Assembly (NCBI RefSeq): GCF_025465945.1
Contig: NZ_JANLNW010000055.1
Location: 48,928-112,927, forward strand
DNA length: 64,000 nucleotides
Reading direction: 5' to 3'
Source: Pseudomonas sp. 6D_7.1_Bac1
GTDB lineage: Bacteria; Pseudomonadota; Gammaproteobacteria; Pseudomonadales; Pseudomonadaceae
Part shown: piece after piece, positions 25,858 through 35,304 of the stretch
Layout: each line of letters opens with the position of its first letter
Position numbering within the stretch: the first letter of the stretch is position 1
Notes under the pieces: model-generated
Told to the model about the DNA's origin: nothing
Databases searched by the model: none
The model's input: the letters and a program-made list of their open reading frames with translations, nothing else
Position numbers and translations under genes: made by a program

Positions 25858-28172
25858 CCCCTGATCAAATGCGCGACGCGTCACTGCTGGAACTCTTCAG
25901 TCTGGAGGCCGAGGCTCAGACTCAAGTACTCAGCGCCGGGTTGCTGGCGCTGGAGCGCGACCCGACCCAGGCCGATCATCTGGAGGCCTGCATGCGCGCC
26001 GCGCATTCGCTCAAGGGTGCGGCACGGATTGTTGGCGTGGATGCTGGCGTCAGCGTTGCCCATGTGATGGAAGATTGCCTGGTCAGCGCGCAGGAAGGTC
26101 GACTCTTTCTGCACCCCGAACACATTGATGCGCTGCTGCAAGGCACGGACTTGCTGATGCGCATCGCCACGCCAGACAGTGCCAATGTGGGGGCGAGCGA
26201 TATCGAGGCCTACGTGGCGTTGCTGGGGTATTTGCTTGATCCTTCGGCCGTCGTTGCACCTGCCGCAGTACAGCCCTTGTTACCGCCCGATGCGCCAATG
26301 GCCCCATTGCAACTCGAATCGCCGTCACTGCGGGTTGAGCCGCCAGACCTTGTGTCAGAACTCGAGTCGTCGCTAGCGGCATCGGTAGAGGCGTCGCGTA
26401 AATCCAAGCGCATCTCCGAGGGTGGCGAGCGGGTGTTGCGGGTGACCGCTGAACGGTTGAACAGCCTGCTCGACCTGTCGAGCAAGTCACTGGTGGAAAC
26501 CCTGCGTCTCAAGCCGTATCTGGCGACGATGCAGCGCCTCAAGCGTGTGCAGAACAACAGCCTGCGCGCCCTGGAAAGCCTCAACGTTCATCTCAAAGAG
26601 CAAACCCTGAGCCTTGAGGCCCAAGAGGCGCTTGGCGATGCGCGGCGGCTGTTGGCCGACTCCCAGCAACTGCTGGCGGAGAAAACCGCCGAGCTCGATG
26701 AGTTCGCCTGGCACGCCAGTCAGCGCGCTCAGGTGCTGTACGACACCGCGCTGGCCTGCCGCATGCGGCCGTTTGCCGATGTGCTGACCGGGCAGGCGCG
26801 GATGGTGCGCGATCTGGGTCGCAGCCTGGGCAAGCAGGTGCGCCTGGAAATCGAGGGCGAAAAGACTCAGGTCGACCGCGATGTGCTGGAAAAACTCGAA
26901 GCGCCTCTGACCCATTTACTGCGTAATGCCGTGGACCACGGCATCGAAACGCCCGAGCAACGTTTGCTGGCCGGTAAGCCTGCCGAAGGCTTGATTCGCT
27001 TGCGTGCATCCCATCAGGCGGGGCTGCTGGTGCTGGAGTTGAGCGACGACGGCAATGGGGTCGATCTGGAGCAGGTTCGTCGCAGCATTGTCGAGCGTCA
27101 GCTGTCACCGGCCGAGACTGCTGAGCAGTTGAGCGAAGAAGAACTGCTGACGTTCCTCTTCCTGCCCGGTTTCAGTCTGCGCGACAAGGTCACCGAAGTG
27201 TCCGGGCGTGGCGTTGGCCTGGATGCGGTTCAGCACATGGTCCGCCAGTTGCGCGGTGCGGTGGTGGTGGAACAGAAGGTGGGCGAGGGCAGCCGTTTCC
27301 ATCTTGAGGTGCCGCTGACGCTGTCGGTGGTCCGCAGTCTGGTGGTGGAAGTGGGCGAGGAGGCGTATGCCTTTCCGCTGGCGCACATCGAGCGTATGTG
27401 CGATCTGGCGTCGGACGACATCGTCCAGGTGGAAGGTCGTCAGCACTTCTGGCATGAAGGTCGACACGTTGGCCTGGTCGCGGCCAGCCAGTTGTTACAG
27501 CGTCCGGCGAGTCAGAACAGCCCGGCCACCCTCAAAGTCGTGGTCATCCGTGAGCGCGATGCGGTGTACGGCGTGGCCGTCGAGCGCTTTATCGGTGAGC
27601 GTACGCTGGTGGTGTTGCCGCTGGATGAACGACTGGGCAAGGTTCAGGACATTTCTGCCGGGGCCTTGCTCGATGACGGATCGGTGGTGTTGATCGTCGA
27701 CGTCGAAGACATGCTTCGCTCGGTGGACAAACTGCTCAATACCGGCCGCCTGGAGCGGATCGCCCGGCACAGCCAACAGGCCGCCATCGTTGCGCGCAAA
27801 CGCATTCTGGTGGTCGATGACTCGCTGACGGTTCGTGAGTTGCAACGCAAGCTGCTGCTCAATCGGGGTTATGACGTGGCCGTTGCGGTTGACGGCATGG
27901 ACGGCTGGAACGCGTTGCGTGCCGAGAATTTCGATCTGCTGATTACCGATATTGATATGCCGCGCATGGACGGGATCGAACTGGTCTCGCTGTTGCGTCG
28001 TGACAACCGGTTGCAATCGCTGCCGGTGATGGTGGTGTCCTACAAGGATCGTGAAGAGGACCGTCGTCGTGGGCTGGAAGCGGGGGCCGACTATTATCTA
28101 GCCAAGGCCAGCTTTCATGACGATGCTCTGCTCGATGCAGTGGTTGAGCTCATAGGAGGAGCGCGTGCATGA
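25854..28172 (+). CDS. wspE: WspE, CheA-type hybrid histidine kinase with receiver
   Basis: The 772-aa protein has an N-terminal HPt domain with the phosphorylated His in MRAAHSLKGAARIVG (His 51), a variable linker and a dimerisation helix pair. The CheA catalytic domain shows the N box LLRNAVDHGIETPEQR and the G boxes SDDGNGVD and GRGVGLDAV. A CheW-like domain follows. The C-terminal receiver is ILVVDDSLTVRE...LLITDIDMPRMDG. It autophosphorylates when WspA is active and passes phosphate to WspR and WspF. Four-base overlap with wspD. Confidence 0.95.
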   Translation: MTPDQMRDASLLELFSLEAEAQTQVLSAGLLALERDPTQADHLEACMRAAHSLKGAARIVGVDAGVSVAHVMEDCLVSAQEGRLFLHPEHIDALLQGTDLLMRIATPDSANVGASDIEAYVALLGYLLDPSAVVAPAAVQPLLPPDAPMAPLQLESPSLRVEPPDLVSELESSLAASVEASRKSKRISEGGERVLRVTAERLNSLLDLSSKSLVETLRLKPYLATMQRLKRVQNNSLRALESLNVHLKEQTLSLEAQEALGDARRLLADSQQLLAEKTAELDEFAWHASQRAQVLYDTALACRMRPFADVLTGQARMVRDLGRSLGKQVRLEIEGEKTQVDRDVLEKLEAPLTHLLRNAVDHGIETPEQRLLAGKPAEGLIRLRASHQAGLLVLELSDDGNGVDLEQVRRSIVERQLSPAETAEQLSEEELLTFLFLPGFSLRDKVTEVSGRGVGLDAVQHMVRQLRGAVVVEQKVGEGSRFHLEVPLTLSVVRSLVVEVGEEAYAFPLAHIERMCDLASDDIVQVEGRQHFWHEGRHVGLVAASQLLQRPASQNSPATLKVVVIRERDAVYGVAVERFIGERTLVVLPLDERLGKVQDISAGALLDDGSVVLIVDVEDMLRSVDKLLNTGRLERIARHSQQAAIVARKRILVVDDSLTVRELQRKLLLNRGYDVAVAVDGMDGWNALRAENFDLLITDIDMPRMDGIELVSLLRRDNRLQSLPVMVVSYKDREEDRRRGLEAGADYYLAKASFHDDALLDAVVELIGGARA

Positions 28173-29179
28173 AGATCGCTATCGTCAACGATATGCCCAT
28201 GGCCGTGGAGGCTCTGCGTCGAGCCTTGGCGTTCGAGCCGGCGCATGAGGTGGTCTGGGTCGCCAGCAACGGAGCCGAGGCGGTGCAACGCTGCGCCGAG
28301 CTGACCCCCGACCTGATCCTGATGGACCTGATCATGCCGGTCATGGATGGGGTCGAGGCGACGCGCCGGATCATGGCCGAGACCCCGTGCGCCATCGTCA
28401 TCGTCACGGTGGATCGGCAACAGAATGTCCATCGGGTGTTCGAAGCCATGGGCCATGGCGCGCTGGATGTGGTCGATACCCCGGCCCTCGGCGCGGGCGA
28501 TCCGAAGGAAGCCGCCGCGCCGTTGCTGCGCAAGATCCTGAATATCGGCTGGCTGATCGGCGAGCGCGGTAACCGCGTACGCTCAGCGCCGACCGCATTG
28601 CGCAGCAGCGGGCAACGCCAGAGCCTGGTGGCGATCGGTTCTTCCGCCGGTGGGCCGGCGGCGCTGGAAGTCTTGCTCAAGGGCCTGCCGCGCGATTTTG
28701 CGCCGGCCATCGTGCTGGTTCAGCATGTCGACCAGGTGTTCGCGGCGGGCATGGCCGAATGGCTCGGCAGCTCGTGCGGCCTGACAGTCCGCCTGGCCGA
28801 GGAAGGCGAGCCACCGCAAAGCGGGACGGTTTTGCTGGCGGGCACCAACCACCATATTCGTTTGTTGAAGAACGGTACGCTGGCCTACACCGCTGAGCCA
28901 GTCAACGAGATCTACCGTCCCTCGATCGACGTGTTTTTCGAAAGCGTGGCCACTTACTGGAATGGGGATGCAGTGGGTGTGCTGCTGACCGGCATGGGGC
29001 GCGACGGTGCCCAGGGACTTAAATTAATGCGCCAGCAGGGCTACCTGACCATTGCTCAGGATCAGCGCAGTAGCGCGGTGTATGGCATGCCGAAAGCGGC
29101 CGCTGCCATCGACGCCGCTGTGGAAATTCGCCCGCTGGACAAGATAGCGCCAAGATTGCTGGAGATCTTTGCAAAATGA
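28169..29179 (+). CDS. wspF: WspF, CheB-type methylesterase response regulator
   Basis: The 336-aa protein has an N-terminal receiver with the phospho-acceptor in LILMDLIMPVMDG (Asp 53). The CheB esterase domain follows, with the catalytic triad visible in IGSSAGGPAALE (Ser), LVQHVDQ (His) and GMGRDGAQG (Asp). It demethylates WspA and damps the pathway. Loss-of-function mutations in wspF are the classic route to wrinkly, high c-di-GMP Pseudomonas. The gene here is intact, with AGGAGGA before the ATG. Confidence 0.95.
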   Translation: MKIAIVNDMPMAVEALRRALAFEPAHEVVWVASNGAEAVQRCAELTPDLILMDLIMPVMDGVEATRRIMAETPCAIVIVTVDRQQNVHRVFEAMGHGALDVVDTPALGAGDPKEAAAPLLRKILNIGWLIGERGNRVRSAPTALRSSGQRQSLVAIGSSAGGPAALEVLLKGLPRDFAPAIVLVQHVDQVFAAGMAEWLGSSCGLTVRLAEEGEPPQSGTVLLAGTNHHIRLLKNGTLAYTAEPVNEIYRPSIDVFFESVATYWNGDAVGVLLTGMGRDGAQGLKLMRQQGYLTIAQDQRSSAVYGMPKAAAAIDAAVEIRPLDKIAPRLLEIFAK

Positions 29180-29221
29180 CTCATCATTGCAGCTGTTCTG
29201 GCCTGATTCAGGTGATCGCAA

Positions 29222-30223
29222 ATGGATGATTTACAGCTCGACGCTTTTAAAACCGATGAATATGCCGCGATGGTGCTGCTGGTCGATGACCAGGCCATGA
29301 TCGGCGAAGCCGTGCGCCGCGGGCTGGCGAACGAAGACAACATCGACTTCCATTTCTGCGCCGATCCGCACCAGGCCATCGCCCAGGCGATCCGCATCAA
29401 GCCGACGGTGATCCTGCAGGACCTGGTCATGCCGGGTCTGGACGGCCTGTCGCTGGTACGCGAATACCGCAACCACCCGGCGACCAAAGACATTCCGATC
29501 ATCGTGCTCTCGACCAAGGAAGACCCGCTGATCAAGAGTGCGGCGTTTGCCGCGGGTGCCAACGATTACCTGGTCAAACTGCCGGACAACATCGAACTGG
29601 TGGCGCGCATTCGTTATCACTCGCGCTCCTACACCACCCTGATCCAGCGCGACGCGGCCTACCGGGCGCTGCGGGTCAGCCAGCAGCAATTGCTCGACAC
29701 CAACCTGGTGCTGCAACGGTTGATGAACTCCGATGGCCTGACCGGCCTGTCAAACCGCCGCCATTTCGACGAGTACCTCGAACTGGAGTGGCGCCGGGCC
29801 CTGCGCGACCAGACCCAACTGTCGCTGTTGATGATCGACGTCGACTACTTCAAGTCGTACAACGACAGTTTCGGTCACCTGGAAGGCGACGAAGCCCTGC
29901 GCAAAGTCGCCTCGGCGATCCGCGATGCGAGCAGCCGACCGTCCGATCTGCCGGCGCGCTATGGCGGTGAAGAGTTCGCCCTGGTATTGCCCAATACCTC
30001 ACCGGGCGGTGCGCGACTGATGGCGGAAAAACTCCGTCAGACCGTGGCCGGGATGAAGATCCCGCATACTTTTCCGGTCGAAGGTGCGTACCTGACCATC
30101 AGTATCGGCCTCTCGACCCTGACCCCGCAGCAGAGCACTGATTGTCGTCAATTGATCTCGGCAGCGGACAAGGGCTTGTACCTGGCGAAGAACAATGGGC
30201 GCAATCAGGTCGGAATCGAATGA
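29222..30223 (+). CDS. wspR: WspR, response regulator diguanylate cyclase
   Basis: The 333-aa protein has a receiver domain with Asp 67 in [11 protein letters not shown], a helical stalk (about residues 135-168) and a GGDEF domain. The active-site motif is GGEEF (248-252). The inhibitory c-di-GMP site RPSD (239-242) lies five residues before it, so product inhibition is expected. WspR makes c-di-GMP when phosphorylated by WspE and drives matrix production. All seven wsp genes appear intact. Confidence 0.96.
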   Translation: MDDLQLDAFKTDEYAAMVLLVDDQAMIGEAVRRGLANEDNIDFHFCADPHQAIAQAIRIKPTVILQDLVMPGLDGLSLVREYRNHPATKDIPIIVLSTKEDPLIKSAAFAAGANDYLVKLPDNIELVARIRYHSRSYTTLIQRDAAYRALRVSQQQLLDTNLVLQRLMNSDGLTGLSNRRHFDEYLELEWRRALRDQTQLSLLMIDVDYFKSYNDSFGHLEGDEALRKVASAIRDASSRPSDLPARYGGEEFALVLPNTSPGGARLMAEKLRQTVAGMKIPHTFPVEGAYLTISIGLSTLTPQQSTDCRQLISAADKGLYLAKNNGRNQVGIE

Positions 30224-30329
30224 ACCAACGTGTTCATTCACTGCTAAAGCCGCCAGGCGGGCTGCCGTGACAGCGTGATTACGTTATACTCGTCGGCTTT
30301 CAAAAGTTCGCCAACGAGTGCTGCCCGCC

Positions 30330-31425
30330 ATGGAAATCAACCCGATCCTTAACAGTATCAAGGACCTGTCCGAGCGCTCCGAAACTATTCGGGGGTATCT
30401 TTGACTACGATCAAAAGCATGAGCGTCTGACTGAGGTCAATCGCGAGCTTGAAGATCCGAATGTCTGGAACAACCCGTCGTACGCTCAGGAACTGGGCCG
30501 CGAGCGCTCGCTGCTGGCGCAGATCGTCGAAACCCTCGACCAGATGCACACTGGCCTTGCCGACGCCAAGGACCTGCTGCTGATGTCCGCCGAAGAAGAA
30601 GACCAGGCCGCCGTCGATGACGTCGCTGCCGAAGTCGAGCGTCTGCGCGAAGCCCTCGAGAAACTCGAATTCCGCCGTATGTTCAGCGGTGAGATGGACG
30701 CCAACAACGCCTACGTGGACATCCAGGCCGGCTCCGGCGGTACCGAGGCCCAGGACTGGGCCAACATCCTGCTGCGCATGTACCTGCGCTGGGCGGACAA
30801 GCGCGGTTTCGACGCGACCATCATGGAACTCTCCGCTGGTGAAGTCGCCGGGATCAAGGGCGCCACCCTGCACATCAAGGGTGAATACGCCTTTGGCTGG
30901 CTGCGGACCGAGATCGGCGTGCACCGTCTGGTGCGCAAGAGCCCGTACGACTCCGGTAACCGTCGTCACACCTCGTTTTCCGCGGTATTCGTGTCGCCGG
31001 AAATCGACGACAACATCGAAATCGACATCAACCCGTCGGACCTGCGCATCGACACCTACCGCTCCTCGGGTGCCGGTGGTCAGCACGTAAACACCACCGA
31101 CTCGGCCGTACGTATCACCCACGTACCGACCAACACCGTGGTCAGCTGCCAGAACGAACGTTCGCAGCACGCCAACAAAGACACCGCGATGAAAATGTTG
31201 CGGGCGCGCTTGTATGAGCAGGAAGTGCAGAAACGCAACGCTGCCTCCCAGGCCCTGGAAGACACCAAGTCGGACATCGGCTGGGGTCACCAGATTCGCT
31301 CGTACGTGCTCGACCAGTCGCGAATCAAGGATTTGCGTACTAACGTCGAACGCAGCGACTGCGACAAGGTGCTCGACGGCGACATCGACGAATACCTGGT
31401 GGCGAGCCTGAAACAAGGCCTGTAA
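30330..31425 (+). CDS. prfB: Peptide chain release factor 2, with programmed +1 frameshift
   Basis: Translation starts at ATG 30330, reads 24 codons and meets TGA at 30402-30404. The classic shift signal is present: a GGGGG Shine-Dalgarno-like run, TAT, then CTT TGA C. After slipping past T30402 the frame continues from 30403 to 31425, giving 364 aa. RF2 recognises UGA and UAA, and low RF2 favours the shift, so the gene self-regulates. The GGQ motif is in [15 protein letters not shown]. The stop-codon motif reads SPY rather than the textbook SPF. lysS follows 71 bp downstream. Confidence 0.97.
30390..30404 (+). promoter_or_regulatory. prfB programmed frameshift site
   Basis: CGGGGGTATCTTTGA: the internal SD-like G run sits three bases before the CTT slippery codon and the in-frame TGA. 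CTT slips to TTT, and decoding resumes at GAC (30403). Confidence 0.96.
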
Positions 31426-31496
31426 ACCGCCAGTCAAGACCTTAAGTCCCCTGCCTTCGGCGGGGGCAACGAACCTGTGATGGAAAATTTAAAGAC

Positions 31497-32999
31497 ATGA
31501 GCGACCTAGAACTCGATCCGCAAGCCCTGCAACAGGAAGAAAACTCCCTGATCGCCCTGCGCAAGGAAAAGCTTGCTGCCGAGCGCGCCAAGGGCCAGGC
31601 CTTCCCCAACGACTTCCGCCGCGACGCCTACTGCGAAGATTTGCAGAAACAGTACGCGGACAAGACCAAGGAAGAGCTGGCAGAAGCTGCGATCCCGGTC
31701 AAGGTTGCCGGTCGTCTCATGCTCAACCGTGGCTCGTTCATGGTGATCCAGGACATGTCCGGGCGCATTCAGGTTTACGTCAACCGTAAAACCCTGTCTG
31801 AAGAAACCCTGGCCGCGGTCAAGACCTGGGACCTGGGCGACATCATTGCCACCGAAGGCACCCTGGCCCGTTCCGGCAAAGGCGACCTGTACGTTGAAAT
31901 GACCAGCGTGCGTCTGCTGACCAAGTCCCTGCGTCCGCTGCCAGACAAGCACCACGGCCTGTCCGACACCGAGCAGCGCTACCGCCAGCGCTACGTTGAC
32001 CTGATCGTCAACGATGACGTGCGCCAGACCTTCCGCGTGCGCTCGCAAGTGATCGCGCACATCCGCAGCTTCCTGATGAAGCGTGACTTCCTGGAAGTGG
32101 AAACGCCGATGCTGCAAACCATTCCCGGTGGTGCTGCGGCCAAGCCGTTCGAGACTCACCACAACGCGCTGGACATGGAAATGTTCCTGCGTATCGCGCC
32201 GGAGCTGTACCTCAAGCGGCTCGTTGTGGGTGGTTTTGAAAAAGTGTTCGAGATCAACCGCAACTTCCGTAACGAAGGCGTTTCGACCCGTCACAACCCG
32301 GAATTCACCATGTTGGAGTTCTACCAGGCTTACGCCGACTACGAAGACAACATGGACCTGACCGAGGAGCTGTTCCGCGAGCTGGCTCAGCTAGTTCTGG
32401 GCAGCACCGACGTGCCTTACGGCGACAAGGTGTTCCACTTTGGCGAGCCGTTCGTGCGTCTGTCGGTGTTCGACTCGATCCTCAAGTACAACCCGGAGCT
32501 GACCGCCGCCGACCTGCAGGACATCGACAAGGCCCGTGCCATTGCCAAGAAGGCCGGCGCCAAGGTGCTTGGCTTTGAAGGTCTGGGCAAGCTGCAAGTG
32601 ATGATTTTCGAAGAGCTGGTCGAGCACAAGCTGGAGCAGCCGCACTTCATCACCCAGTACCCGTTCGAAGTGTCGCCGCTGGCCCGTCGTAACGACGAGA
32701 ACCCAAGTGTCACTGACCGCTTCGAGCTGTTCATCGGTGGCCGTGAAATCGCCAATGCCTACTCCGAGCTCAATGATGCCGAAGACCAGGCCGAGCGTTT
32801 CATGGCTCAGGTGGCTGACAAGGACGCCGGCGACGACGAAGCCATGCACTACGACGCCGACTTCGTTCGCGCGCTGGAGTACGGCATGCCGCCGACCGCG
32901 GGTGAAGGTATCGGCATCGACCGTCTGGTGATGCTGCTGACCAACTCGCCGTCGATTCGCGATGTGATCCTGTTCCCGCACATGCGACCGCAAGCGTAA
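31497..32999 (+). CDS. lysS: Lysyl-tRNA synthetase, class II
   Basis: The 500-aa enzyme has an N-terminal OB anticodon-binding domain ([27 protein letters not shown]). The class II motifs follow: motif 1 around [21 protein letters not shown], motif 2 [29 protein letters not shown], motif 3 [26 protein letters not shown]. It charges tRNA-Lys. The prfB-lysS order matches E. coli and other gamma-proteobacteria. A strong terminator follows. Confidence 0.98.
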   Translation: MSDLELDPQALQQEENSLIALRKEKLAAERAKGQAFPNDFRRDAYCEDLQKQYADKTKEELAEAAIPVKVAGRLMLNRGSFMVIQDMSGRIQVYVNRKTLSEETLAAVKTWDLGDIIATEGTLARSGKGDLYVEMTSVRLLTKSLRPLPDKHHGLSDTEQRYRQRYVDLIVNDDVRQTFRVRSQVIAHIRSFLMKRDFLEVETPMLQTIPGGAAAKPFETHHNALDMEMFLRIAPELYLKRLVVGGFEKVFEINRNFRNEGVSTRHNPEFTMLEFYQAYADYEDNMDLTEELFRELAQLVLGSTDVPYGDKVFHFGEPFVRLSVFDSILKYNPELTAADLQDIDKARAIAKKAGAKVLGFEGLGKLQVMIFEELVEHKLEQPHFITQYPFEVSPLARRNDENPSVTDRFELFIGGREIANAYSELNDAEDQAERFMAQVADKDAGDDEAMHYDADFVRALEYGMPPTAGEGIGIDRLVMLLTNSPSIRDVILFPHMRPQA

Positions 33000-33010
33000 G
33001 TGTTTTAATT

Positions 33011-33040
33011 AAAAAGCCGCCTATAACAGGCGGCTTTTTA
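33011..33040 (+). terminator. Rho-independent terminator after lysS
   Basis: AAAAAGCCGCC pairs perfectly with GGCGGCTTTTT around a TATAACA loop. It closes the prfB-lysS unit. Confidence 0.95.
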
Positions 33041-33101
33041 TTGCCTGTCTGGTACAAATGTATCAATTAGTTACTTTTGACGTTAGAGAGGAATATCTGT
33101 C

Positions 33102-33818
33102 GTGAATCGTGCAATTGCTCAAGAAGGAGCAGCTGGCATCGCCACTGCGGTCGCTGAAAGCGTTCAGTACCAGGGCCGCAAGGCCAGCCGACAGGGAAGT
33201 GAGCAGCGTCGACAGGAAATTCTCGATGCCGCGATGCGCATCGTCGTACGCGATGGTGTCCGTGCGGTACGTCACCGTGCAGTCGCCGCCGAAGCCGGTG
33301 TGCCGCTGTCGGCGACGACTTACTATTTCAAGGATATCGATGACCTGCTCACCGATACCTTCGCTCAATACGTGGAGCGCAGTGCCGCCTTCATGGCCAG
33401 GTTGTGGTCCAGCAACGAAGGCCTGTTGCGCGAGATGGTCGTTAGCGGCGATGGCAGCCCCGAGTCCCGCTCACAGTTGGCTGATGATATTGCACGGCTG
33501 ATGGCTGACTATGTCCAACGGCAACTGATCAACCGCCGCGAGCACTTGATGGCCGAGCAGGCCTTCCGCCAGGAAGCGTTGCTCAATCCGCGTCTGGCAC
33601 TGTTGGTGCGCTCGCATCAGCAAATTCTCCTACAGGGTACCTGCCAGCTTTTCCATGTATTGGGTTCCCGAGAGCCACAGCAGGATGCCAAAGTGTTGAC
33701 GGCGATTGTCGGCCGGATGGAATATCAGGGCCTGCTCAACGATGCAGAACCGCTGGCCGAGGAAGAGATGCTCGGCATTCTCAACCGGTACATGCACCTG
33801 GTGCTGGCGTCGGTGTAA
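33102..33818 (+). CDS. TetR-family transcriptional regulator
   Basis: The 238-aa regulator has an N-terminal extension of about 35 residues and then a TetR HTH (EQRRQEILDAAMRIVVRDGVRAVRHRAVAAEAGVPLSATTYYFKDIDDLLTDTFAQYV). The all-helical effector domain follows. It starts at GTG 33102 with GAGAGGA upstream. It lies between lysS and the QEGLA-motif gene, 47 bp upstream of the latter on the same strand, so it could regulate that gene and itself. The upstream region has a TACA-aa-TGTA palindrome (near 33053-33062) that might be an operator. The ligand is unknown. Confidence 0.92.
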   Translation: MNRAIAQEGAAGIATAVAESVQYQGRKASRQGSEQRRQEILDAAMRIVVRDGVRAVRHRAVAAEAGVPLSATTYYFKDIDDLLTDTFAQYVERSAAFMARLWSSNEGLLREMVVSGDGSPESRSQLADDIARLMADYVQRQLINRREHLMAEQAFRQEALLNPRLALLVRSHQQILLQGTCQLFHVLGSREPQQDAKVLTAIVGRMEYQGLLNDAEPLAEEEMLGILNRYMHLVLASV

Positions 33819-33865
33819 CACAACCTCTTACGCCAAACCGTCCAATTTATTTCAGGGAGTTCCGG

Positions 33866-35143
33866 GTGGACGAATACCAGCAGACGATACGCACCTTGTC
33901 CGATCGCATAGTGCTGGCGCAGACGCCGATCCGCGTCCTCGATGCGGTCAAGTGGGACGACAACATCCGCAAGGGTTTCCTCAAAGCCAAAGGCAAGGAA
34001 ATGCCCGCGGTGGACCGTGACTATTACCTCAATCGGCCACTGTCCTTCGACTCCAGCAAAGTGAAGCTGGAGTTCCAGAACATCGAGCGCGACATCACCC
34101 GTCAGCTCGGTCAGTTCAACCCGGTCGGGCAGATCATGCGGCGCATGTGCAAGGAGTACCGCATGGTGGTGCGGATGCTCGAAGCACGTGGCACCGAAGA
34201 TTTCGGGTTGATCTCCCAGGAGCTTTACGGCGCGGCCTCCGATGCGTTCCACGCGGGCGACCCGACCCTGGCCGACCTTGGCCTGATGATGTCCGACTAC
34301 CTGAACAACATCGATGGCCGGGGCGACCTCAAGGACGAACCGAAGATTCTCACGGCCAAAGAGGCCGTGCACTTGCTGCAAACCCGCTTGAACAAGGTCT
34401 TTGGCGAAGCCGAGGAAACCATTCGGGTGTTCGAGTCCGACGGCATCGTCGCGGATGCGGCGGCGGGTGCCGACTACATCAAGATCCGCGCTGACGCGAT
34501 GTTCAACGACCGTGACGTGCGTGCCCTGGAAGTCCATGAAGGGCTGGTGCATGTCGGCACCACCCTCAACGGTCTGAACCAGCCGATCTGCACCTTCCTG
34601 TCCAAGGGGCCGCCGTCCTCGACCGTGACCCAGGAAGGGTTGGCGATCCTGATGGAAATCATCACCTTCGCTTCCTACCCGAGTCGCTTGCGCAAACTGA
34701 CCAACCGGACCCGTGCCATTCACATGGTCGAGGAGGGCGCGGACTTCATGCAGATCTTCGAGTTCTTCCGCGCACAAGGCTTCGAGATGGCTGAAAGTTA
34801 TGGCAATGCCAGTCGGGTTTTCCGTGGTTCGGTGCCAAATGGCCTGCCATTTACCAAAGACTTGTCCTACCTCAAGGGCTTTATCATGGTTTACAACTAC
34901 ATTCAGTTGGCCGTGCGTAAAGGCATGCTTGAGCAGATCCCTTTGCTGTTTTGTGGCAAAACCACCCTGGAAGACATGCGAACCCTGCGTCAGTTGGTGG
35001 ATGAAGGCTTGGTAGAACCGCCCAAATACTTGCCGGCACAGTTCCGTGACATGAACGCCTTGTCGGCCTGGATGTGCTTCTCCAACTTCCTCAACCACCT
35101 GAGCCTGGACCGGATCGAGGCGGATTACTCCAACATTTTGTAA
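33866..35143 (+). CDS. QEGLA-motif protein, DUF1704/MATCAP-like putative metallopeptidase
   Basis: The 425-aa protein starts at GTG 33866 with AGGGAG six bases before. It carries HEGLVH (residues 224-229), an HExxxH zinc-type motif, and TQEGLA (255-260), whose Glu would be the third ligand. This arrangement defines the 'flavohemoglobin expression-modulating QEGLA motif' family (DUF1704). The eukaryotic MATCAP tubulin carboxypeptidases belong to the same superfamily. The bacterial substrate is not known and no flavohemoglobin gene is next to it. Both motifs are intact, so catalytic activity is plausible. Confidence 0.85.
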   Translation: MDEYQQTIRTLSDRIVLAQTPIRVLDAVKWDDNIRKGFLKAKGKEMPAVDRDYYLNRPLSFDSSKVKLEFQNIERDITRQLGQFNPVGQIMRRMCKEYRMVVRMLEARGTEDFGLISQELYGAASDAFHAGDPTLADLGLMMSDYLNNIDGRGDLKDEPKILTAKEAVHLLQTRLNKVFGEAEETIRVFESDGIVADAAAGADYIKIRADAMFNDRDVRALEVHEGLVHVGTTLNGLNQPICTFLSKGPPSSTVTQEGLAILMEIITFASYPSRLRKLTNRTRAIHMVEEGADFMQIFEFFRAQGFEMAESYGNASRVFRGSVPNGLPFTKDLSYLKGFIMVYNYIQLAVRKGMLEQIPLLFCGKTTLEDMRTLRQLVDEGLVEPPKYLPAQFRDMNALSAWMCFSNFLNHLSLDRIEADYSNIL

Positions 35144-35160
35144 GAGCACCACAGTCCAAA

Positions 35161-35264
35161 TGTGGGAGCGAGCCGGCTCCGGGCGGCGTTCCGACGATGA
35201 CGGCATTACATTCAACATCAATGTTGACTGACCCACCGCTATCGCGAGCAGGCTCGCTCCCACA
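35161..35264. repeat. REP doublet, family 1 with one diverged arm
   Basis: The left arm is TGTGGGAGCGAGCCGGCTCC followed by GGGCGGCG; the right arm is the standard unit ending CTCGCTCCCACA at 35264. It is placed between the QEGLA-motif gene and a lipoprotein hydrolase. Confidence 0.85.
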
Positions 35265-35304
35265 GGGTTGTGTATTTCAAGTCCTTTTTGCGAGGTTTCA
35301 ACGG

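Noticed and set aside
31450..31470. CCCCTGCC-TTC-GGCGGGG hairpin between prfB and lysS as a terminator
   Set aside because: No U-run follows, and prfB and lysS are likely co-transcribed; at most an mRNA stabiliser.
35074..35304. Upstream extension of the hydrolase frame
   Set aside because: It overlaps the previous gene and a REP doublet; the lipoprotein signal begins at 35305.
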